From contig NZ_CP047130.1 in assembly GCF_009832865.1 (NCBI RefSeq), positions 372,001 to 436,000 of the forward strand: a stretch of DNA of 64,000 bases, given 5' to 3'. Origin of the DNA: Colwellia sp. 20A7 (GTDB lineage: Bacteria; Pseudomonadota; Gammaproteobacteria; Enterobacterales; Alteromonadaceae). Position numbers and translations under genes: made by a program. Numbering within the stretch: the first letter of the stretch is position 1; each line of letters opens with the position of its first letter. Shown here piece by piece: positions 38,472-48,134 of this stretch. The notes below the pieces were generated by a model. That model saw only the letters and a program-made list of their open reading frames with translations. It was not told the DNA's origin and did not search any database.

Positions 38472-38615
38472 TCTGTATTCATCTTGCTGTAGGGCTAGGT
38501 ACTGAATAGGCATTAACAGATTTTAAAGACTTCAGTTTTGTGCTCTTCATTCAAATTTAATCTTGCAGCTTATACCTGACCAATTACTGTTACAAAAATT
38601 ATTATAGGATCAATT

Positions 38616-39896
38616 ATGGAACAAAATATTTTTCAACTTCAATATGCTATGGATACATTCTATTTCTTAGTTTGTGGTGCCTTAGTAATGTGGATGGCTG
38701 CTGGCTTTTCAATGTTAGAAGCAGGTTTAGTGAGAGCTAAAAACACAACTGAAATTTTAACTAAAAACGTGGCACTCTATGCTATTGCTTGTATTATGTA
38801 TCTTGTTGTGGGTTACGATATTATGTACGGCGGCGGTGTATTCTTAAATGGTATTGGCCTTGACGGTGCTGCTGATGCAGACGCTTTAGTTGGTACTGTA
38901 TTAGCTGAGTCAGCCGAAGCAGGATTTGATGGCGGTGCAGTTTATTCAAACGCAGCTGACTTTTTCTTCCAAGTAGTATTTGTTGCAACGGCTATGTCGA
39001 TTGTTTCAGGTGCTGTTGCTGAGCGTATGAAATTATGGGCATTTTTAGCATTTACTGTTGTATTAACAGGTTTTATCTACCCAATGGAAGGTAGCTGGAC
39101 TTGGAATGGTGATGCCGTATTTGGTTTATACACTTTAGGTGACCTTGGTTTTTCTGATTTCGCAGGCTCTGGTATTGTACATATGGCTGGTGCTTCAGCT
39201 GCATTAGCTGGTGTATTGTTATTAGGTGCTCGTAAAGGTAAATACACTAAAGACGGTAAAATTAACGCAATTCCAGGCGCTAACTTACCTATGGCTACCT
39301 TAGGTACATTCATTTTATGGATGGGGTGGTTTGGTTTTAACGGTGGTTCTGTATTAAAACTTGCTGATATTAACAGCGCTAACTCTGTAGCTTTGGTGTT
39401 TTTAAATACTAATGCCGCGGCAGCAGCAGGTGCAGTTGCAGCACTAATCTTCGCTAAAATCTTATTTAAGAAAGCTGATTTAACAATGACACTTAATGGT
39501 GCGTTAGCCGGTCTTGTAGCAATTACAGCTGAACCTTCAACACCAACACCATTACAAGCAACAATATTTGGCGCAATTGGCGGTATTATTGTCGTTCTTT
39601 CAGTTATTGCTTTAGATAAAGTTAAGATTGATGATCCAGTAGGTGCTATCTCGGTTCATGGTGTTGTAGGTTTCTTTGGCCTAATGATTGTTCCAATTAC
39701 TAATTCAGGTTCTAGCTTTAGTGGTCAGTTAATTGGTGCAGCAACTATCTTTGTTTGGGTATTTGCGACTAGCTTTGTTGTTTGGTTTGCATTGAAGAAA
39801 ATTATTGGACTTCGTGTAACTGAAGAAGAAGAATATGAAGGTGTTGACCAAGCTGAATGTGGTATGGAAGCTTACCCAGAATTCACTCGAGGTTAA
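38616..39896 (+). CDS. amtB: Ammonium transporter
   Basis: A 426-residue trimeric channel of eleven predicted membrane helices for ammonium uptake. The pore twin histidines are plausible in SGIVHMAGASAAL and AISVHGVVGFFG, and the family segments MWMAAGFSMLEAGLVRAKNT and GWFGFNGGS are present. It is co-oriented with glnK and expected to be induced in nitrogen limitation. An AGGA sits 8 bases before the ATG. A perfect palindromic terminator follows. Confidence 0.96.
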   Translation: MEQNIFQLQYAMDTFYFLVCGALVMWMAAGFSMLEAGLVRAKNTTEILTKNVALYAIACIMYLVVGYDIMYGGGVFLNGIGLDGAADADALVGTVLAESAEAGFDGGAVYSNAADFFFQVVFVATAMSIVSGAVAERMKLWAFLAFTVVLTGFIYPMEGSWTWNGDAVFGLYTLGDLGFSDFAGSGIVHMAGASAALAGVLLLGARKGKYTKDGKINAIPGANLPMATLGTFILWMGWFGFNGGSVLKLADINSANSVALVFLNTNAAAAAGAVAALIFAKILFKKADLTMTLNGALAGLVAITAEPSTPTPLQATIFGAIGGIIVVLSVIALDKVKIDDPVGAISVHGVVGFFGLMIVPITNSGSSFSGQLIGAATIFVWVFATSFVVWFALKKIIGLRVTEEEEYEGVDQAECGMEAYPEFTRG

Positions 39897-39972
39897 TACT
39901 AAAAGTTATATACTGAGGTTAGCATGCTAAGATTGGTATATTTGAAAGTAATAACTGAATATTATTACTAAT

Positions 39973-40002
39973 AAAAAAGCAGCGATATCGCTGCTTTTTT
40001 TT
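39973..40002 (+). terminator. Rho-independent terminator of amtB
   Basis: A perfect palindrome, AAAAAAGCAGCGAT and its complement (39973-40000), continued by further T residues. The symmetry lets it act for the convergent minus-strand gene too. Confidence 0.9.
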
Positions 40003-40024
40003 GTCTTTTTATAAGTTTAATTTT

Positions 40025-40777
40025 CTATGAATATCTTCTTATTAATAGAGGAACTAAACCCAGTATTAAAAACCAAGCAAAAGTGCCGCCACCGCTGCTA
40101 TCATTATCAGGGGTAGTAATGAGTGTGTTCTTCACGGGAGATAAATCAGCATCAGTTACTTCAGCTGAGTCTACAATAACAATTTGCTCAACAATTACAA
40201 AATTCTCTAAGCCTGGTGTTGCTAGGTCACTACATTGTTGATCATCAGCAATAACCATTGGTATGCCTTCTAAATTTGCTGAATTACATAAGGTAAGTTG
40301 AGCTATTTTATCAATTGTAGTCATACCATCACCAATGACTTGGCCAAAAACAGTAAAGCCGCTATTTTGCAAGTCTAGGTTGCTAGCGTTATCCGCTAAA
40401 TTAAAAAACCATTGATCTGTTGCACTGTCAGGATCCCCGCCAAGCTTAGCCATGGCAATAGTGCCTCTAACATTAGAATAAATCGGTTCGTTAATCACTG
40501 CTGGATTTGTTTCTATACGTGTTAGCGGAAAATTACCTTCGAATGTAAATCCACCGCCTTGTACAACAAAGTTAGATGAAACACGGTGCACTACCGAATT
40601 AGTATAATGTTGCTCATCAATATACTGAAGAAAGTTATCAACAGTTGCAGGCGTACTGCTATCGAATAAATTAACTTGAAAGTTGCCTTGTGAGGTTTGA
40701 AACTCAACAATTGTCGCATCAACGATTGTTGTAAAACTAACGAATAACAGTGTGGTATAAATAAATTTTTTAAACAT
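40025..40777 (-). CDS. Cyclophilin-type peptidyl-prolyl isomerase with a GlyGly-CTERM-type tail
   Basis: A 250-residue exported prolyl isomerase. The signal peptide occupies about residues 1-21 (YTTLLFVSFTTIVDA), and the cyclophilin domain about 24-190 (NSVVHRVSSNFVVQGGGF, DSATDQWFFNLADN, GFTVFGQVIGDGM). The C-terminus has a linker (NDSSGGG), a hydrophobic helix (TFAWFLILGLVPLL) and a basic end (IRRYS). That three-part tail is the pattern of GlyGly-CTERM sorting signals, which are cleaved by rhombosortase on proteins exported through type II secretion. Surface delivery is therefore likely. It converges with amtB. Confidence 0.85.
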   Translation of the reverse strand: MFKKFIYTTLLFVSFTTIVDATIVEFQTSQGNFQVNLFDSSTPATVDNFLQYIDEQHYTNSVVHRVSSNFVVQGGGFTFEGNFPLTRIETNPAVINEPIYSNVRGTIAMAKLGGDPDSATDQWFFNLADNASNLDLQNSGFTVFGQVIGDGMTTIDKIAQLTLCNSANLEGIPMVIADDQQCSDLATPGLENFVIVEQIVIVDSAEVTDADLSPVKNTLITTPDNDSSGGGTFAWFLILGLVPLLIRRYS

Positions 40778-40939
40778 GGTTACAGCCTATATAAGAAACA
40801 TTGCTGCATCATAATCGTAGTTGTATAATTATTCAATCATGCTTGTACTCATTACTAAATAGTTACATTCAAGAATTATTAGTGCTATAACTGAGCAAGG
40901 TACTCTCTTATTTTATCATTTATTTCCTCAAGGCTTACT

Positions 40940-43846
40940 ATGTGGCGCATGTTGTTGCTATTTATATTAATATTTACCATTGAATTAAATGTTCAGGCTC
41001 AAAATATAGACAGCGAATTAGAAGAGATTGTAAAGCAAACAAATAAAGCTATTGCAGTAGTGAGACTCAGTCAATTACTTGAAAGTGAGGAACTGAATAA
41101 AACCCAGCGTATTACAATACTTTTACAGCAAAGCCATGCCTATTTCACCTTAAGCAATTTACAGAAATCGTTAGAAATTATTCAACAAGCGAAAGCACTA
41201 CTTGATAAAAATACCTTGTCACAGCTACAAGCCGAGGTTGATAAATTAATGGGAATAATTTTCTACTTTCAAGGCGAATACACAAAGTCTTTAGTTGCCT
41301 ATGAAGCGGCGTTAAATTATTTTCAACAGCAGATTTTTTCTGCAGAACAAGCGATTAAACAAGCACATTTATTGAATAATATTGCATTAGTGCAAACATC
41401 TAAAGGTGATTCTCTTGCCGCATTAAAAGCTTATAAAGAAGCCGATGAGTTGTATCAATATTATGGTGACGAAGTTGATAGAATAGATGTTCGATATAAT
41501 CTCGCTGTACTTTATTTAAGTCTTCGCCGTTACGATATAGCAATTAGTATGTTTGAAGAGGTTATCGCTAAAAGAGAGGCTTTAAAAGACGAGCATGGCA
41601 TAGCTAAAGCTTCGGCTGGGATCGGTGTTTCCTATAAGCAATCAGGTCAATATGAGAAAGCTGAGAGCTATGTGATGAAAGCATTAGATTATTTTAGGGA
41701 TAATGATTACCACATCGATGCTGCCTCACAGTTTCATAATCTAGCCGAAATAAATTATGAGTTATCTAATCTAGAAAAAGCATCTGAGTATGCTAATCTT
41801 GGCGTCGAATTGAGTAAAAAAATAGGTCATCAAATGACTTATGGAGGTAGTTTACATACCTTAGCTAAAATTTCTTTCTATCAAGGTGATATTGAACGTT
41901 CTCAGGTTTATTTAAACCTATCCAATTCAGTAGCAAAAAAAATGGGGTTCCAACGCCTAGTTAATGGAAATTTATGGTTAAGTGCGCTGCTTTATGCTGC
42001 ACGTGGAGAAACAGCAAAATCATTGATGGCTCAATTGGCTTACCAAAAAGAGCGCTTAAAGTTATCAAATGAAACACTTAATGAGCAAATAGCACAATTC
42101 GAATCAGTCCAGCTTAGTCAGCAGGTAAAAAGTTTACAACAAAGCAAAAAACTCCAGGAGTTAGAATCCACTAAGGCAGACCAGCAACGTGTATTTATTG
42201 TGCTGATTATTGCTTTTCTATTAACGGTATTATTTTTGATATATAGACGTTATTTAGAAAGAAGACTAACCAAAAAATTAGAAAATAGAGTTAAACAGCG
42301 TACTGAAGCGTTAGAGTTTCTAACAAAGGAACTGCAAGATGCCAGTATGGTTAAAAGTCAGTTTTTAGCTAATATGAGTCATGAAATTAGAACACCACTT
42401 ACTGCTGTTTTAGGTCAAGCAGAGGCGATTATTCATGGTGATTTTGATAATGCTAATTTGATACACGAAGTTGAAGTTATTCATAATAATAGTTTGCATT
42501 TATTACAATTAATTAATGATATTTTAGACTTAAGTAAAATAGAAGCGAATAAATTTGAATTAGAGAATAGACGACAAAATTTACATACCATTGTAGATAA
42601 ATTAAATGATATGTTTACTGAACAGGCGCAACGTAAAAATTTATCATTTACAGTAAGTCACCATTTACCTAGCCCTTTTATTATCGATATTGACGGCTTA
42701 CGGTTAAAACAGATTTTGATAAATTTATGCTCAAATGCCATTAAATTTACCAAAGAAGGCTGGGTTTCATTAGATATTGCCATAATAGATAAAACATTAC
42801 TCTTTACTGTTACTGATACAGGAATAGGAATGAATAAAAAGCAAATGGCGAAAATGTTCAATATATTCACTCAGGGTGATAATAGTATTAGCCGACGATT
42901 TTCTGGATCAGGCTTAGGGTTATTTCTGTCGGACCAGTTAGCAAAAGTTATGTCAGGAAAAATAACGGTGACTAGCCAATTAAATCACGGCAGTACTTTC
43001 GTCTTTAAATTACCTTTTGGAGAGGTATATTCAGCCTCAGATAGTGTTGAAAATAATGATCAAACAGCTATTGTTGGTGTGAATAAAAAGAAGTATACGG
43101 GTAAAATATTGCTGGCTGATGACTATGACGATAATCGACGTTTAATTGCCCGTTTACTCAGTAATTTAGGTCTGGAAGTACTCGAAGCATCTAATGGTAT
43201 AGAAGCGGTAGAGTTATGCCTTGAGTACAAGCCAATAATAACCTTATTAGATATTCAAATGCCTAGAATGGATGGCATACAGGCATTAGAAGCATTACGT
43301 GCAAAGGGCTGTGATCGTCCTATTTATGCATTAACTGCTAATGCTATGGCACATGAAATCGCGCAGTACTTAGCATTAGGTTTTGCAGGACATCTTAAAA
43401 AGCCTATTGAGCGTGATATTTTTATCGCTACGATTGCTCAGCATTATCCCGAGAAAGCTAGTATTGAAAAAGACAATTTTGAAGACGGTAATATTGAAGA
43501 AGATAACATTGAATCCGGTAGTTTTGAAGCCAAAGCATTGCTTGAGAAAAAGCTGGATGACATAGATATATCGGATATTACAGCGTCATTTATTAATCAT
43601 TTACCGCAAGATAAGCAAGAATTGTTAGATTACAACCAGCAACATGAATATAAAGCGTTGGCTCAGTCGGCTCATAAAATTTCAGGCGCGGCTCAAATGT
43701 TTGGCTTTGTAGAAATATCACAAAGTGCTATGGAACTAGAACGAGCTATTAAACAACAAAAAATAGAGATTGTTGACGATTTAACTCATTGTTTAATTGA
43801 TGAAATAAACCTTGCTCTACAAGCGTCTCATACCGATATAAATTAA
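40940..43846 (+). CDS. TPR-containing hybrid sensor histidine kinase with receiver and HPt domains
   Basis: A 968-residue inner-membrane phosphorelay sensor. A signal peptide (LLLFILIFTIELNVQA) is followed by a periplasmic tetratricopeptide region (about 60-400), one transmembrane helix (about 416-435), a coiled coil, a HisKA domain with phospho-acceptor H481 (NMSHEIRTPL), an HATPase domain (about 545-710, with N-box SNAIKFT, DTGIGM and GSGLGL), a receiver with phospho-acceptor D771 (LLDIQMPRMDG), and an HPt domain with H912 (AQSAHKISGAAQMFG). The full His-Asp-His set points to a terminal response regulator elsewhere. It uses the same periplasmic TPR input as the cyclase at 32633. No partner gene is adjacent. 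Confidence 0.92.
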   Translation: MWRMLLLFILIFTIELNVQAQNIDSELEEIVKQTNKAIAVVRLSQLLESEELNKTQRITILLQQSHAYFTLSNLQKSLEIIQQAKALLDKNTLSQLQAEVDKLMGIIFYFQGEYTKSLVAYEAALNYFQQQIFSAEQAIKQAHLLNNIALVQTSKGDSLAALKAYKEADELYQYYGDEVDRIDVRYNLAVLYLSLRRYDIAISMFEEVIAKREALKDEHGIAKASAGIGVSYKQSGQYEKAESYVMKALDYFRDNDYHIDAASQFHNLAEINYELSNLEKASEYANLGVELSKKIGHQMTYGGSLHTLAKISFYQGDIERSQVYLNLSNSVAKKMGFQRLVNGNLWLSALLYAARGETAKSLMAQLAYQKERLKLSNETLNEQIAQFESVQLSQQVKSLQQSKKLQELESTKADQQRVFIVLIIAFLLTVLFLIYRRYLERRLTKKLENRVKQRTEALEFLTKELQDASMVKSQFLANMSHEIRTPLTAVLGQAEAIIHGDFDNANLIHEVEVIHNNSLHLLQLINDILDLSKIEANKFELENRRQNLHTIVDKLNDMFTEQAQRKNLSFTVSHHLPSPFIIDIDGLRLKQILINLCSNAIKFTKEGWVSLDIAIIDKTLLFTVTDTGIGMNKKQMAKMFNIFTQGDNSISRRFSGSGLGLFLSDQLAKVMSGKITVTSQLNHGSTFVFKLPFGEVYSASDSVENNDQTAIVGVNKKKYTGKILLADDYDDNRRLIARLLSNLGLEVLEASNGIEAVELCLEYKPIITLLDIQMPRMDGIQALEALRAKGCDRPIYALTANAMAHEIAQYLALGFAGHLKKPIERDIFIATIAQHYPEKASIEKDNFEDGNIEEDNIESGSFEAKALLEKKLDDIDISDITASFINHLPQDKQELLDYNQQHEYKALAQSAHKISGAAQMFGFVEISQSAMELERAIKQQKIEIVDDLTHCLIDEINLALQASHTDIN

Positions 43847-43981
43847 TATCAGCTCATTTGAGTCAGTGGGATAAAAGTGTACCTTATTTATAATTTTTAC
43901 AAGTACCTTGACGCTCGCATGTTGAAGGGGTTTGGGTATATACTCTTATAATAAAACAGACCATTACTATTGGGATTTCAA

Positions 43982-44914
43982 ATGGCTAGAGAACAATTTG
44001 GTGTTTGTGCAGAGCCAAACTTACATGGCAGTTATTTACTTTTTAATGTGTTAGATGATAAAAATGCATTTATTCGGACTGCTTTGTCTCGTCTACCTGA
44101 ATTATTTGATGATTATGCAGATCAATTTTCAGAAGCTAATTTAACGGGTGTTATTGCTATAGGAGCTAACTATTGGGATGAATTCTACCCGCAAGCACGC
44201 CCTTCATTGCTAAAAGCATTTCCTTCAATGGACAATGACGACAGAATTGCGCCTAGTAATAATGTCGATATTTATATAGAAATCCGTAGTGATCGTTCTG
44301 ATGTTAATCATATCGTTTGCTCTAAGGTATGTCAGTTACTTGCTGATAGTGTTGAATTGGTTGAGCAAGTTCAAGCTTTTCGTTTCTTAGATGGTCGAGA
44401 CTTAACTGGCTTTGTTGATGGCACTGAAAATCCTCAAGGAATGCACCGAAGAGCTATTGCTTTAGTGCAAGAATCTGATGATGCCGCTTTTTCCAGCGGT
44501 AGTTATCTACACATTCAGCGCTACAAGCATAATTTAACACTCTGGGGCTCTTTGAAAAATGAAGAACAAGAAGACGTTTATGGACGTACCAAGCTTGATA
44601 ACATCGAATATGAAAGTGAAAAAAAACCGTTAACCGCGCACACTAAACGTACTAGTTTAAAAGATGAAAATGGTAAAAGTATTGAAATCTTAAGACAAAG
44701 TATGCCTTACGGAGATGTAAAGGAACAAGGGCTATTTTTTGTCTCTTATTGCCACTCACCTGAACCATTTGAGAAAATGTTAAAAAGTATGATTTATGGT
44801 GATGGACATGGTCACGTAGACCATTTACTTAAGTATACCCAAGCTGAAACTGGGGCTGCTTTTTTTGCACCGAGTTTAACTTTTTTAACCACGCTTGGAA
44901 ATGTTCCAGAATAG
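43982..44914 (+). CDS. DyP-type heme peroxidase (class B, YfeX-like)
   Basis: A 310-residue peroxidase; the ATG at 43982 is preferred over the in-frame TTG at 43970 because a GGGA lies 7 bases ahead. The distal GxxDG motif is GFVDGTENP with D146; R238 (ILRQSMPYG) is the likely distal Arg and H220 (TAHTKRTSL) the likely proximal heme ligand. No signal peptide is present, so it is cytoplasmic or an encapsulin cargo, but no encapsulin gene lies near and the C-terminal extension seen in encapsulin cargo is absent. The physiological substrate is unknown. Confidence 0.92.
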   Translation: MAREQFGVCAEPNLHGSYLLFNVLDDKNAFIRTALSRLPELFDDYADQFSEANLTGVIAIGANYWDEFYPQARPSLLKAFPSMDNDDRIAPSNNVDIYIEIRSDRSDVNHIVCSKVCQLLADSVELVEQVQAFRFLDGRDLTGFVDGTENPQGMHRRAIALVQESDDAAFSSGSYLHIQRYKHNLTLWGSLKNEEQEDVYGRTKLDNIEYESEKKPLTAHTKRTSLKDENGKSIEILRQSMPYGDVKEQGLFFVSYCHSPEPFEKMLKSMIYGDGHGHVDHLLKYTQAETGAAFFAPSLTFLTTLGNVPE

Positions 44915-45057
44915 GTCTTTCGTATAGCTTTTTTTGAATTGTACTTACTTAGTATAGCTAATCTTTATCTTGGTCTTCTCCTGTTTTGATTATGTATAAC
45001 AACCTTAATCATGGCACATAGATACCGTATAGTGAGGAGACGATCATATCAGGTTGA

Positions 45058-46017
45058 CTAGTCATGTCCGTCAGAATGAAAAGCTTCAGCAACATAGCGA
45101 CCTTGATCTACGGCTAATTCAGACTCAGGTGCTATTTTTCCAAGTTTGTATAGTGCAGGTCCTGTCGGCTCGGCTAGCAGGTAGCTGATGCCTTGGTGTG
45201 TTAAGGTCTTATCCCCGGCATTAGCCGGTATGGCAATTCCTATAAAAGCATGGTTATCAATATAAACCATTATCATTTTTACTCTTGGCATTAACGCACG
45301 CAATATAGTGGCAGTTAATGTCACTTTACTATCACAATCACCTTGATTCTCCCATAATAATTTTGCGGGTGAATTAAAGCCAGCACCTGAAGAAGTAATA
45401 CGTGATTCTAGCGTAGAATAGGGGATTGATTGCACAAAGCCAAGTACATAATCCGTTACTCTACGCATCGTTTTTAATGGAACTTTATCAAGTATGATGG
45501 GTTTTAGGTGCTTGAAATCATTAACAGATTCATTCGCAATACTAACGTGATCTATTTTTACTCCTAATTCTCCATCATGCGTATTAAATAATTGATAGTA
45601 GTTGTCTTTAAAGTACTGTTTAGTAGCTTGTTGCTTGATCTCTGTTACTCTTTGATAAGCAAGTGCTACCTGCTTATCTTCTCGCCCTTTTATTTGAACT
45701 ACCGTTTCACCATTTTCTTGTAAAAAGAAAGCCTGTGCTCCATTTAATGGTTCGACTTTTAGCTGTTTTTTTAGCTTATGCATAATAGTTCTGTGGGAAA
45801 AATCACTTTGATAAGGTTTAAGATCACGAAAGTGTTCAAATAATGCAGGTTTAGTTAAAGCAAAACTTATTGATTGCTGTTTGTTACTATGGTCAAGCCA
45901 TTGATAGTTGAAGTTATACTGACCTTCCTCTGCATATTTCGAGAAACTAACTTGTTTCGCATTAACAAAGGTCGCAAAGCATAAAGAGAGATAAAGCGTA
46001 ATTTTGAGGGTATTCAC
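45058..46017 (-). CDS. Exported transglutaminase-like cysteine protein
   Basis: A 319-residue periplasmic or secreted protein with a signal peptide (ITLYLSLCFATFVNA, cleavage about residue 20). The second half has the transglutaminase/papain-like triad pattern: C228 in NQGDCDSKVTL, H256 in YIDNHAFIGI and an acidic E283 in LLAEPTG. The preceding SIPYSTLES is typical of bacterial transglutaminase-like domains. Such proteins act as proteases or in peptide remodelling; the substrate is not known and the neighbours (peroxidase and acyl-CoA dehydrogenase genes) offer no clue. Confidence 0.72.
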   Translation of the reverse strand: MNTLKITLYLSLCFATFVNAKQVSFSKYAEEGQYNFNYQWLDHSNKQQSISFALTKPALFEHFRDLKPYQSDFSHRTIMHKLKKQLKVEPLNGAQAFFLQENGETVVQIKGREDKQVALAYQRVTEIKQQATKQYFKDNYYQLFNTHDGELGVKIDHVSIANESVNDFKHLKPIILDKVPLKTMRRVTDYVLGFVQSIPYSTLESRITSSGAGFNSPAKLLWENQGDCDSKVTLTATILRALMPRVKMIMVYIDNHAFIGIAIPANAGDKTLTHQGISYLLAEPTGPALYKLGKIAPESELAVDQGRYVAEAFHSDGHD

Positions 46018-46250
46018 AACAATTCCTAATGAATTTTCTATACTTCACAGAGTAGTAATTATTTAACACTAACTTAAGATTTAGTAAAACACCAAGTTTA
46101 GCGAGTAATTTATCGTTAAACTTTACTTTAATCATTATTAATGTAGAATTAAAACACTTGTTTGAATTGGTCGTTTGATTTTGTGCTCTTTATATTGAAA
46201 TAGCACTAATGAAATTAATTATTAAATTTAAGAGATTTTAAGGGGTTGTT

Positions 46251-48059
46251 GTGGCTGAATATAAAGTTCCATTAAAAGATATGAGTTTTTTGCTTTATGA
46301 AGTATTTCAAGCGGATAAAATGTGGCAGAAATTACCGAAACTAGCAGAGCAAGTTGACAAAGATACCGCAGAAGCAATTCTACAAGAATGCGCTAAAATC
46401 GCTGAACAAGAAATAGCGCCTATCGCTCGAGAAGGTGATGAAACAGGTGTTAGCTTTAAAGAAGGCGTTGTCACTACGGCCCCTGGATATAAAGAAGCTT
46501 TCAATACTTACGCTGAAGGTGGTTGGACAGCATTGGGTGGCGACGTAAATTATGGCGGCATGGGCATGCCAAAAATGCTAACCGCTCTACATGAAGAAAT
46601 GCTTTGTAGTGCTGATATTTCGTTTGCACTTTATCCTGTATTGACTGCGGGTGCCGCGCTCTCGCTAGCAAAACACGGCAGTGAAGAATTAAAAGAGCGT
46701 TACCTCACTCGAATGTATGCGGGTGAATGGTCAGCCTCTATGTGTCTAACTGAATCTCACGCTGGATCAGATTTAGGCATTATACGCACAAAAGCGATAC
46801 CTCAAGAAGATGGTAGCTACAAGGTTACCGGTAATAAAATTTTCATTACGGGTGGAGAGCATGATCTTACTGAAAACATTGTCCACTTAGTTTTAGCAAA
46901 ATTACCTGATGCGCCTGCAGGCCCTCGTGGTATTTCATTATTTTTAGTACCTAAATTTCATGTGAATGATGATGAAACCGTAGGAGAGCATAACAATGTT
47001 AGTTGTGGCTCTATTGAACACAAAATGGGTATTCATGCTTCAGCAACTTGTGTCATGAATTTTGATGACTCTAAAGGCTATTTAGTTGGTGAATTAAATA
47101 AAGGCTTAGCTTGTATGTTCACCATGATGAATTTTGAACGTATTGGTGTAGGTATTCAAGGCTTAGGCGCAGCAGTACGTTCGTACCAGAATGCGCTAGA
47201 GTATGCCAAAGATAGGTTACAAGGTCGTGCGCTTGACAGTAAAGTTAATGGCGTTAAAAACCCTAACCAAGAAGCTGATTCTATTATGGTTCATGGTGAT
47301 GTTCGCCGTATGCTATTGAATATGAAAGCACTTAATGAAGGCTCTAGAGCGCTTTCAAGTTATATCTCTATGCAATTAGATTACGCTACTTACGGTGAAG
47401 GTGAAGAGCAAGTTAAGGGCGAAACATTAGCAGCATTAATGACCCCTATTGCCAAGGCATTCTTTACTGATTTAGGTTTTGAAAACACAGTGGCAGGACA
47501 ACAAGTGTTTGGTGGCCATGGTTTTATTCGTGAATGGGGGCAAGAACAGTTAGTACGCGATGCGCGAATTACACAAATATATGAAGGAACCAACGGTATT
47601 CAAGCAATGGATTTGCTAGTACGTAAAATTGCGACATCGAAAGGCGCTATGTTAAGTGTATTCACTGATGAAGTGGCTGCCTATATTGAAGCGAATAAAA
47701 ATAATGAAGCTATGGCTGAATTTATTAAGCCATTAGCATTGGCTGTTGATGACCTAACTGAGCTTACTGATGACTTATTAGCTAAATCACAAGCCAACAT
47801 TAATGAACTTGGTGCGTCAGCTAATGATTATTTGCATGTCTTTGGTTACACTGCAATGGCTTACATATGGGCTAGAATGGCAGATGTTTCTTTAACTCAA
47901 CAAGCAAATAATGGTGAGAGTGGTAGTGATTTTTATCAAAGTAAATTACATACTGCTCGTTATTATTTTTCACGTTTACTGCCTCGTCGCATTTCATTAA
48001 TTGCTTCAGCTAAATCGGGATGTGACTGCTTATTTGATATTGATGATGAGTTATTTTAA
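46251..48059 (+). CDS. Acyl-CoA dehydrogenase, long C-terminal-extended type
   Basis: A 602-residue FAD enzyme that oxidises acyl-CoA to enoyl-CoA. Start is a GTG with AAGGGG 7 bases upstream. It has an N-terminal helical domain (about 40-160), a beta domain with CLTESHAGSDLG (about 164-175), and a C-terminal helical domain with the flavin motif GGHGFIREWG and the catalytic Glu in YEGTNGIQAMDL (about 443-454), then an additional about 130-residue C-terminal domain. This architecture covers both medium/long-chain dehydrogenases and DmdC-like methylmercaptopropionyl-CoA dehydrogenases of marine bacteria. Sequence reading alone does not separate them, and no dmd genes are adjacent. Confidence 0.88.
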   Translation: MAEYKVPLKDMSFLLYEVFQADKMWQKLPKLAEQVDKDTAEAILQECAKIAEQEIAPIAREGDETGVSFKEGVVTTAPGYKEAFNTYAEGGWTALGGDVNYGGMGMPKMLTALHEEMLCSADISFALYPVLTAGAALSLAKHGSEELKERYLTRMYAGEWSASMCLTESHAGSDLGIIRTKAIPQEDGSYKVTGNKIFITGGEHDLTENIVHLVLAKLPDAPAGPRGISLFLVPKFHVNDDETVGEHNNVSCGSIEHKMGIHASATCVMNFDDSKGYLVGELNKGLACMFTMMNFERIGVGIQGLGAAVRSYQNALEYAKDRLQGRALDSKVNGVKNPNQEADSIMVHGDVRRMLLNMKALNEGSRALSSYISMQLDYATYGEGEEQVKGETLAALMTPIAKAFFTDLGFENTVAGQQVFGGHGFIREWGQEQLVRDARITQIYEGTNGIQAMDLLVRKIATSKGAMLSVFTDEVAAYIEANKNNEAMAEFIKPLALAVDDLTELTDDLLAKSQANINELGASANDYLHVFGYTAMAYIWARMADVSLTQQANNGESGSDFYQSKLHTARYYFSRLLPRRISLIASAKSGCDCLFDIDDELF

Positions 48060-48082
48060 GTATATAAAATAACTATTTTTGT

Positions 48083-48119
48083 TGCCCTTAAAACCCGTTA
48101 CTTAGTGGGGTTAAGGGCA
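48083..48119. terminator. Bidirectional terminator
   Basis: TGCCCTTAA (48083-48091) and CCC (48094-48096) pair with GGG (48108-48110) and TTAAGGGCA (48111-48119). It lies between the convergent acyl-CoA dehydrogenase and barrel genes. Confidence 0.7.
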
Positions 48120-48134
48120 CTTTACATTATATTA

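Noticed and set aside
43982..44914. Encapsulin cargo system around the DyP peroxidase
   Set aside because: There is no encapsulin gene adjacent and the peroxidase lacks the C-terminal targeting extension.
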